Shown: in pieces, positions 1 through 3,640 of the stretch | How the letters are laid out: each line of letters begins with the position of its first letter | How positions within the stretch are numbered: position 1 is the stretch's first letter | Source of the DNA: Spirochaetaceae bacterium | GTDB taxonomy: Bacteria; Spirochaetota; Spirochaetia; DSM-27196; PWMO01 | Direction of reading: 5' to 3' | Length of the DNA stretch: 6,198 bases | Assembly: GCA_003558175.1 (NCBI GenBank) | Contig: PWMO01000147.1 | Location: 1-6,198 of the forward strand | Made by a program: the position numbers and the translations under genes | The notes under the pieces: generated by a model | The model's input: only the letters and a program-made list of their open reading frames with translations | Databases searched by the model: none | Told to the model about the DNA's origin: nothing

Positions 1-144
1 CGCGGCGGTAGCCTCCGCCGCGATACGGAGCCCCTCAAGCCCGGCCGGCGCACCAGCCGGAGCGCTGTCTTCCTCCGCCGCGGCGCCCGCAGCCAGCAGC
101 AGCATTGCGAATATCGAGATCAGTACCGTACGCTGTATCTTCAT
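1..144 (-). CDS. Exported protein, N-terminal fragment (signal peptide), cut by window edge
   Basis: Forty-eight codons are visible from an ATG at 144-142 on the minus strand, and the frame stays open to the window edge. The N-terminus is a textbook Sec signal peptide: MKIQR supplies the positive charge, residues about 7-19 (VLISIFAMLLLAA) form the hydrophobic core, and AGAAA before EED gives a likely signal peptidase I site after residue 23. No lipobox cysteine is visible, so a lipoprotein is not indicated. The mature start is Ala/Glu/Pro-rich (EEDSAPAGAPAG), typical of a linker in the periplasm or outer membrane. An AGAGGA element lies 16 nt upstream of the ATG, rather far for a Shine-Dalgarno site. 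A good -35 box lies upstream at 203-198. What follows the linker is outside the window, so no function can be assigned. The gene is divergent from the small gene at 264. Confidence 0.72.
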   Translation of the reverse strand, partial: MKIQRTVLISIFAMLLLAAGAAAEEDSAPAGAPAGLEGLRIAAEATAA

Positions 145-173
145 GGTTTTGTTGCGGCGTTCCTCTTACCGCT

Positions 174-203
174 AAGCTACGACCCCCATCTGATATTTGT
201 CAA
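174..203 (-). promoter_or_regulatory. Candidate sigma70-type promoter for the exported protein
   Basis: On the minus strand a perfect TTGACA -35 box (203-198) is followed after 18 bp by TAGCTT (179-174), a weak -10 match at 3 of 6. Transcription would begin near 167, giving a leader of about 23 nt that carries the AGAGGA element. The -35 match is convincing. The -10 is poor, so the exact call is tentative. Confidence 0.45.
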
Positions 204-218
204 GCGAAAACAGCGCCG

Positions 219-228
219 CAAGCGCTTG
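219..228. promoter_or_regulatory. 10-bp palindrome between divergent -35 boxes (possible operator)
   Basis: CAAGCGCTTG is a perfect 10-bp palindrome. Another CAAGCG half-site occurs in direct orientation at 201-206. The palindrome lies between the minus-strand -35 box (198-203) and the candidate plus-strand -35 (226-231), overlapping the latter. A repressor bound here could control both divergent genes. A 10-bp palindrome can arise by chance in a 119-bp gap, so this is only a candidate. Confidence 0.3.
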
Positions 229-254
229 TGCCGGCGACGGGGTCATGCTATCTT
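226..254 (+). promoter_or_regulatory. Candidate promoter for the small HMA-fold gene, nearly leaderless
   Basis: TTGTGC (226-231) and TATCTT (249-254) are separated by exactly 17 bp; the -10 matches consensus at 4 of 6. Initiation would fall near 261, only about three nucleotides before the ATG at 264. This fits the absence of a Shine-Dalgarno sequence in front of that gene. The boxes are individually weak. Confidence 0.35.
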
Positions 255-263
255 CGACCTCGC

Positions 264-482
264 ATGATCGGAAAGCCCCAGGTGTACCGCTACGTTGTCG
301 ACAAGCTCACCGCAGAAAACGCTGAAGTGATCTCCAGGAGTCTGCGGGCCATTCCGGACGTTCTGGGGGTGGCGGTGAATCCGCGCCGTGGCCTGGTGGA
401 GGTCAAGGCGCGACGCAACCCGGAGCAGCAGGTGCGCATGGCGTGCGGCATTGCAGAGGTGAACTACCGCACCCGGATGTGA
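264..482 (+). CDS. Small HMA-like (ferredoxin-fold) protein lacking the CxxC metal site
   Basis: A 72-residue cytoplasmic protein. Its predicted order is beta-alpha-beta-beta-alpha-beta, as in heavy-metal-associated domains: strand VYRYVVDKL (about 7-15), helix AENAEVISRSLRAIP (17-31), strand VLGVAVNP, strand LVEVKAR, helix PEQQVRMACGIAEV, and a short last strand. The phrase IPDVLGVAVNPRRGLVEVKA is the usual 'lPgV..v.vd...g.v.V' of the family. The loop that normally holds GMTCxxC reads KLTAENAEV, so the copper or zinc chelating cysteines are absent. The only cysteine is in the second helix. Metal delivery is therefore doubtful, and a protein-binding role is as likely. I chose ATG 264 because the fold starts there. 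The frame remains open upstream to 105, but that part overlaps the divergent exported-protein gene and reads as non-protein-like sequence. No Shine-Dalgarno is seen. Confidence 0.7.
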   Translation: MIGKPQVYRYVVDKLTAENAEVISRSLRAIPDVLGVAVNPRRGLVEVKARRNPEQQVRMACGIAEVNYRTRM

Positions 483-489
483 AGTATCA

Positions 490-529
490 GCGGCTTTGTG
501 GCCGCCGCATGCGCGGTCAGCGCGGCATG
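490..529. terminator. Two adjacent hairpins in a convergent gap, possible bidirectional terminator
   Basis: The first hairpin is GCGGC (490-494) / GCCGC (501-505) with a 6-nt loop. The second is CATGCGCG (508-515) / CGCG-G-CATG (521-529), eight pairs with one bulged G and a 5-nt loop. The loop of the second holds part of the stop codon region (519-517) of the minus-strand gene. Neither stem has a following T-tract on either strand, so classical intrinsic termination is not shown. They lie exactly where two convergent genes end. Confidence 0.4.
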
Positions 530-1038
530 TAACCGCTGCCGCCGCGGCCAAAACGAGGAAAGGTCCGTTCCTCTTCCGGCGTGTAGAGTTCGGTGATGGG
601 CTCGGGTTTGGGCACGTAATCGCGACTGATTCCGGGACTCAGCTCACGCCGCCATGGTTGTTTGGCGTGCCGGTCTTCATACGGAATCCGCCTGACAATC
701 TCGAGCACGTTCTTGCCGTTTCGGCTGACTTCGCGCACCACGCCAAACTGGCCTTCTCCAATATAGCAGATCCGCTCATTCTCGCCCGGCTGTTCCTGCT
801 CGGTGAGCTTCTGGATCACGCTGTCCAGTTTGGAAGGTTCTCCGGTCCGCGGATCGGCGATCGCGGAGTAGATGTCGTCGATTGGCTCGCCCGATACCGT
901 GCACGGTGGATACTCCCGCGCCGGCGGTGGATCAGGCATCCACGCCTTTCTGGGATCAATTGCCGGCTTGTTGGAACGGCGCGAGCGCCCTCCCTGTTTG
1001 CCACGAGAACGGTTCTGCCGTGAGCTTCTCTGCCCCAT
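517..1038 (-). CDS. Conserved-type protein of unknown function, basic N-terminus
   Basis: A 173-residue soluble protein, probably cytoplasmic, with no signal peptide or membrane segment. Residues 1-30 are Arg/Lys-rich (RQNRSRGKQGGRSRR), suggesting nucleic acid or ribosome contact. The central block holds CTVSGEPIDDIYSAI (46-60) and NERICYIGEGQFGVV (87-101). From memory these resemble spirochaetal hypothetical proteins in which a CxxC knuckle precedes 'GKPV.DIYSAI'. Here the second cysteine is replaced by serine (C46, S49), so a zinc ribbon is unlikely to form. The C-terminus is Pro/Glu/Gly-rich and probably disordered. The start is well supported: AGGAAG at 1048-1043 lies 4 nt from the ATG, and an extended -10 lies further upstream. 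The gene is divergent from the ABM-fold gene and convergent with the HMA-like gene. The function is unknown. Confidence 0.8.
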   Translation of the reverse strand: MGQRSSRQNRSRGKQGGRSRRSNKPAIDPRKAWMPDPPPAREYPPCTVSGEPIDDIYSAIADPRTGEPSKLDSVIQKLTEQEQPGENERICYIGEGQFGVVREVSRNGKNVLEIVRRIPYEDRHAKQPWRRELSPGISRDYVPKPEPITELYTPEEERTFPRFGRGGSGYMPR

Positions 1039-1042
1039 TGCT

Positions 1043-1048
1043 CTTCCT
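1043..1048 (-). promoter_or_regulatory. Shine-Dalgarno site deciding the 1038 start
   Basis: AGGAAG on the minus strand lies 4 nt before the ATG at 1038-1036. It supports the full-length 173-residue form with the basic N-terminus over any internal start. Confidence 0.6.
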
Positions 1049-1067
1049 GTTGATACGAGGTTACCAT

Positions 1068-1097
1068 ACTATACCAGATCAAACGGGAGGAAAACAA
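1068..1097 (-). promoter_or_regulatory. Extended -10 promoter for the unknown basic protein
   Basis: On the minus strand TGGTATAGT gives an extended -10: TG, one base, then TATAGT (1073-1068, 5 of 6 to consensus). A weak -35, TTGTTT, lies at 1097-1092 after an 18-bp spacer, so it touches the start codon of the divergent gene. Transcription would begin near 1061, leaving a leader of about 23 nt. On the plus strand TTGATA (1050-1055) and TATACC (1070-1075) are only 14 bp apart, so a plus-strand promoter cannot be placed with confidence. Confidence 0.5.
1085..1090 (+). promoter_or_regulatory. Strong Shine-Dalgarno site for the ABM-fold gene
   Basis: GGGAGG lies 6 nt before the ATG at 1097. It fixes this start and excludes the long in-frame upstream extension to 872, which would run antisense through most of the neighbouring gene's N-terminal half. 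Confidence 0.75.
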
Positions 1098-1417
1098 TGA
1101 TCGTACGCCTGATACGCGTCTGGGTAAAGCAGGACTCGATTGCCGCGTTTGAAGCGGCTACAAAGCTCAACCACGTAGGATCATTGAACGAGCCGGGGGT
1201 GCTGCGTTTTGACGTGCTGCGCAAGCCGGACGAACCCGGAGTCTACCTCCTATACGAGGTCTACGCCTCAGAACAGGCCGCCGAGGAACACAAGCAGACC
1301 GAACACTACCAGGTGTGGAAAGAGGCGGTTGCGCAGATGATGGCTCGCGCGCGCGAAAGCGAAACGCTCGCGGTGGTTGCCCCCACTCAGGAGAGTGGCT
1401 GGCGCGCCGTGCGCTGA
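1097..1417 (+). CDS. Antibiotic-biosynthesis-monooxygenase fold protein, LsrG/YgiN-like
   Basis: A 106-residue protein of the dimeric alpha/beta-barrel ABM superfamily. Residues 25-55 (NHVGSLNEPGVLRFDVL, then a loop, then VYLLYEVYAS) and 65-74 (HKQTEHYQVW) closely follow E. coli LsrG, recalled as NHLGSVQEEGNLRFDVL, YIYEAY and HKTTPHY. LsrG acts on phosphorylated autoinducer-2 breakdown products, while YgiN is a quinol monooxygenase. No lsr transporter or kinase gene is nearby, so the substrate is not settled and no symbol is given. The length is normal for the family, with a tail of about ten extra residues. It is expected to be a cytosolic dimer. The start at 1097 follows a GGGAGG site 6 nt upstream. 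The gene is transcribed alone, divergent from the basic protein and convergent with the pseudo-receiver/cyclase-like gene. Confidence 0.9.
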   Translation: MIVRLIRVWVKQDSIAAFEAATKLNHVGSLNEPGVLRFDVLRKPDEPGVYLLYEVYASEQAAEEHKQTEHYQVWKEAVAQMMARARESETLAVVAPTQESGWRAVR

Positions 1418-1470
1418 GCGTCGCTCAGGCCGCGGCGTTCCGCCGATTGCGCTGCGAAAGTCGCGCAATC
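1414..1470. terminator. Three consecutive hairpins filling a convergent gap
   Basis: Hairpin 1 is CTGAGC / GCTCAG (1414-1419 / 1423-1428) with a 3-nt loop, and it includes the plus gene's TGA. Hairpin 2 is CGGCG / CGCCG (1433-1437 / 1441-1445) with loop TTC. Hairpin 3 is GATTGCGC / GCGCAATC (1445-1452 / 1463-1470), a perfect 8-bp stem that can extend through C-G and G-U pairs to a GAAA tetraloop (1456-1459). Hairpin 3 starts immediately after the minus gene's stop. No T-tract follows on either strand, so a Rho-independent mechanism is not proven. A bidirectional terminator or 3'-end stabilising structure is the natural reading. Confidence 0.5.
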
Positions 1471-2487
1471 CTATCGCGGGCGGATTGGCAGGCGCATGCG
1501 GTAGATCACTCTGTCTTCATACTCGCCCGCCGGACGAAAGAGCGGACGCAGTTCTTCGGGAATCAGTTCATAGGCGTACTTGCTGACCGAAAAATGGCCC
1601 GGCAGGGTGTACTTCTGACCGAGGTGGTGCACGAAGTTCACCGAGTCGGATACGATGTGTCCGGTGTCGCCTTTGTCCCGGTAGACCGTATTGCCGATGT
1701 GGAGCGCGAGCCGGAACGACAGCCCGCCGGAGAGCTTGAACCGCTCTACCATATCCAGGGTACGGCCGAGTACCAGTCGCACACAGGGCATGATTGCGGG
1801 GCAGGTCCGCCCGTTGAAGGGAAACAGGAGCAGCCCGCCCGATTCGTGCCAGATCCAGGGGCGCCCGCGATAGGGTGCGAAGGTCTGCTCGATAAAGCGG
1901 CGGAAGGCCTCCGCCACTGACAGGGTGAAGCGTTCGCTGGTTTGACTGGCATACTCCGCGAGATTGTCGATCTCGGCCAGCAGCATGCCGAAGGTGTATT
2001 CGCGTGCAGGCTGGATCCCGCTCCAGTCGTTCCCTGAGACAATTGCCGGACGACCGTCTATCAGCAACTTCTCACGAGCCTCGGCCGGTTCATCACTCGG
2101 GCCGGCAACTCTCTGGTCGAGCCGGGTAGCAAACCCCACGATCTCATCCACCCGTCGCGGCGAGATGCCGCCGTTGAAGACGCTCCGGTTTACGTAGTCC
2201 GTTGCGCCGCCGTGAAACAGTCCGGCCGGATCCTCAACCGAGTTTTTCGGGTCGAGCACGCAGCAGGTTATGCCTTCGCGCCGCGCCAGCCGCCGCAGGG
2301 TTCGCGTGCGCACCGCAGGGTTGAGTCCGTCAACGTCCAGATATACCACCGCCTCACCGTGACCGTTTTTCAGCCAGTGCGACAGCGAGTTCATCGGGAA
2401 GTGCTGCACCGAGTACTTGCGGCTGCGCTCAAGCGCGGCAAAGCAGCTGCGGGCGCGTCTGTTGTCCGAAAAGACTACCAGGACCAT
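1471..2487 (-). CDS. Pseudo-receiver plus degenerate class III cyclase-like domain
   Basis: A 338-residue soluble protein. Residues 1-120 look like a response-regulator receiver fold: VLVVFSD (D8), VVYLDVDG (D51 at the phospho-acceptor position), and GGATDYVNRSV, where the usual KP after 'GA.DYL' reads R-S (R101, S102). The Thr position after strand 4 reads D79, so phosphorylation-dependent signalling is doubtful. Residues about 130-160 are a linker. Residues 162-335 are a nucleotidyl cyclase homology domain. LLAEIDNL has E172 at the first metal site, WIWHESGGLLLF has S216 at the second, exactly 44 residues later, FRLALHIG keeps R259, and DSVNFVHHL keeps the transition-state Asn (N284) but has His at the Arg position (H288). 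The purine-site Lys position is I212. It cannot be an autonomous cyclase. It starts 7 nt after the upstream cyclase-like gene, with GGAG inside that gene's last codons, suggesting translational coupling. Confidence 0.85.
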   Translation of the reverse strand: MVLVVFSDNRRARSCFAALERSRKYSVQHFPMNSLSHWLKNGHGEAVVYLDVDGLNPAVRTRTLRRLARREGITCCVLDPKNSVEDPAGLFHGGATDYVNRSVFNGGISPRRVDEIVGFATRLDQRVAGPSDEPAEAREKLLIDGRPAIVSGNDWSGIQPAREYTFGMLLAEIDNLAEYASQTSERFTLSVAEAFRRFIEQTFAPYRGRPWIWHESGGLLLFPFNGRTCPAIMPCVRLVLGRTLDMVERFKLSGGLSFRLALHIGNTVYRDKGDTGHIVSDSVNFVHHLGQKYTLPGHFSVSKYAYELIPEELRPLFRPAGEYEDRVIYRMRLPIRPR

Positions 2488-2494
2488 GCCGGGC

Positions 2495-3415
2495 CTATTT
2501 CTCCAGGTTCAGAGCGTACCGATAGCACGCCGAGTCGCCGTCTCCGCTGACGCCGACAAACCACGACGCCACCTGCGGATCGAGGTTGTAGAACACCGCG
2601 TCCGACACCGTCAGTGTGTTGGGCAACGTTAGCGTGGATTCTATCTGGCACACCTTCTGCATTGTCACACTTTTAATATCGTCTATATTGCTGTGATATT
2701 CACTGGAACCACTGTGAACCGCAAGCCGCACACGGATCGGCTCGGCAAGCGGACAGTCAAGCCGGTTATACAGAAACAGCTCGTGAATGATTTCCATGCC
2801 GCTGTAGACAGCCGCCGCATTGACGTCGTCGCTGTAGAAGGCCGCGAGCCCGCCGTCTCCTTCCCACGACCAGAGCCGCCCGTTGCGCTTGAGCACGATC
2901 TCCTGGATCAGGCGCCGCAGGTCGCCGTACGCCTTGGTCACCGTGTGCTCGTCGTACTCGCGCACCAGGCGCGAGTTGCCCACTACGTCGAAACGCAGCA
3001 AGGCGAAGTAGTGTACGTCCCCGTCGCTGATGACGCCCCAGTTGGGAGTCTGCTGCTTGACCGCGTTCTCTACGAACATCCGGTTCTCGGTGTCGTAGAT
3101 CAGGCCCATCTCGCGAATCTCGGAGAAGATCTCTTCTATCCGATGAATCCGCATCGGACGGCCGATAAAGCCGCGCTGGTCTACTTCAACCAGCAGCCCG
3201 ATGAAACGCAGCAGCATGGAGGTCTCAATCAGGTCATTCACGATCTGGCGCGCGGCATCGTGATCCGGGATAACCATGCTCTCCGGAAAACCGCAGCGGC
3301 GATGGAGGTCGTAATCACCGAGAATGCGCCCGGCAAGCTCTACCATGGTTTTAACGTCCATCGAATGGGTCAGCGCGCGGATGCAAAGGTTTCGCAGTCG
3401 AGAACGCACACGCAT
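2495..3415 (-). CDS. Class III cyclase-like protein with intact metal aspartates
   Basis: A 306-residue soluble protein. Residues 1-130 are mostly helical and unrecognised; RIEEIFSEIREMGLIYD (92-108) followed by a short hairpin could be a winged-helix end, which is only a guess. Residues 134-304 are a class III cyclase homology domain. LLRFDVVGNS carries D143 and WSWEGDGGLAAFY carries D187, 44 residues apart, as in the complete cyclase at the right of the window. RVRLAVHSG keeps R230. The VNLAARL segment reads VTMQKVC, so the transition-state Asn and Arg are T251 and V255, and the purine Lys position is S183. Homodimeric catalysis is unlikely. The start is uncertain: ATG 3415 and ATG 3361 (residue 19) both lack a clear Shine-Dalgarno. 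The longer open frame to 3907 is rejected because it runs antisense into the CHASE2 cyclase. It is the first gene of a probable two-gene operon. Confidence 0.82.
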   Translation of the reverse strand: MRVRSRLRNLCIRALTHSMDVKTMVELAGRILGDYDLHRRCGFPESMVIPDHDAARQIVNDLIETSMLLRFIGLLVEVDQRGFIGRPMRIHRIEEIFSEIREMGLIYDTENRMFVENAVKQQTPNWGVISDGDVHYFALLRFDVVGNSRLVREYDEHTVTKAYGDLRRLIQEIVLKRNGRLWSWEGDGGLAAFYSDDVNAAAVYSGMEIIHELFLYNRLDCPLAEPIRVRLAVHSGSSEYHSNIDDIKSVTMQKVCQIESTLTLPNTLTVSDAVFYNLDPQVASWFVGVSGDGDSACYRYALNLEK

Positions 3416-3420
3416 TATGT

Positions 3421-3515
3421 GCGTACCGTACCATGTTTTAGCCCTGATGAGAATAGGGGCCGGTTGCGCGAGCACTTGAGCGCCGCGCGTACCTCGTTGG
3501 TATCTCGTGCGTACC
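3421..3515. repeat. Three GCGTACC direct repeats, spacing 66 and 22 bp
   Basis: GCGTACC occurs at 3421-3427, 3487-3493 and 3509-3515. The first and third extend to GTGCGTACC, and the second and third to GCGTACCT. Start-to-start distances are 66 and 22 bp, both multiples of 22 and close to whole DNA turns, which would place a bound protein on the same helix face. The first copy abuts the minus gene's start codon. They could be operator half-sites, but this is unproven. Confidence 0.4.
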
Positions 3516-3535
3516 TGAGCCCCGCGCTGAGGAAT

Positions 3536-3564
3536 GTGAAAACCGGGGCGAAATGTGTTATGCT
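3536..3564 (+). promoter_or_regulatory. Candidate promoter of the CHASE2 cyclase
   Basis: GTGAAA (3536-3541, 4 of 6 to TTGACA) and TATGCT (3559-3564, 4 of 6 to TATAAT) are separated by exactly 17 bp. Transcription would begin near 3571, giving a leader of about 70 nt made up largely of the 10-bp tandem units. Confidence 0.45.
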
Positions 3565-3590
3565 CGGGCGCAGGTGACTGTTCTTGTCTC

Positions 3591-3640
3591 GACGGGCAAC
3601 GACGAGTAACGGGAAGCAACGACAGGCAACGGGAGGCACG
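3591..3640 (+). repeat. Five 10-bp tandem units abutting the CHASE2 cyclase start codon
   Basis: The units are GACGGGCAAC, GACGAGTAAC, GGGAAGCAAC, GACAGGCAAC and GGGAGGCACG, in register with no gaps. The rough consensus is GACRGGCAAC. Units 1 and 4 differ at one base; others differ at two to five. The last unit supplies the Shine-Dalgarno GGGAGG (3631-3636), 4 nt before the ATG, and unit 3 carries a similar GGGAAG. The array ends exactly at the start codon and would be in the mRNA leader if the upstream promoter is right. Confidence 0.7.

Larger units (their letters stand above)
3416..3640. promoter_or_regulatory. 225-bp divergent regulatory region between cyclase genes
   Basis: This gap separates the minus-strand cyclase-like operon from the CHASE2 cyclase. 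It holds a candidate plus-strand promoter, five 10-bp tandem units, three GCGTACC direct repeats, and a weak CCCT/AGGG hairpin (3442-3458). For the minus operon the best -10-like hexamers are CATAAT (3419-3414) and TATTCT (about 3454-3449). Neither has a recognisable -35 at the right distance, so no minus promoter is called. The size and structure suggest shared control. Confidence 0.5.

Noticed and set aside
1..22. Perfect 8-bp inverted repeat (CGCGGCGG / CCGCCGCG) at the left edge
   Set aside because: It lies within alanine-rich coding sequence of the exported protein, where GCG/GCC codons easily produce such repeats.
738..768. Protein kinase glycine-rich loop (IGEGQFGVV) in the basic protein
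   Set aside because: The match to GxGxFGxV is striking, but the protein has only about 70 residues after it, with no catalytic Lys/Glu context, HRD or DFG motifs. It is treated as coincidence.
496..1023. 175-codon plus-strand open frame opposite the basic protein gene
   Set aside because: The minus-strand gene has a good Shine-Dalgarno, an extended -10 promoter and conserved-looking motifs; the plus frame has none of these.
1097..1417. Assignment of the ABM-fold gene as lsrG within an autoinducer-2 operon
   Set aside because: Sequence similarity is good, but no lsr kinase, transporter or regulator genes are nearby, and ABM proteins have varied substrates.
2693..3577. 294-codon plus-strand open frame opposite the cyclase-like gene
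   Set aside because: It is antisense to a gene with clear cyclase motifs, has no Shine-Dalgarno or recognisable domain, and its composition mirrors the codon pattern of the opposite strand.
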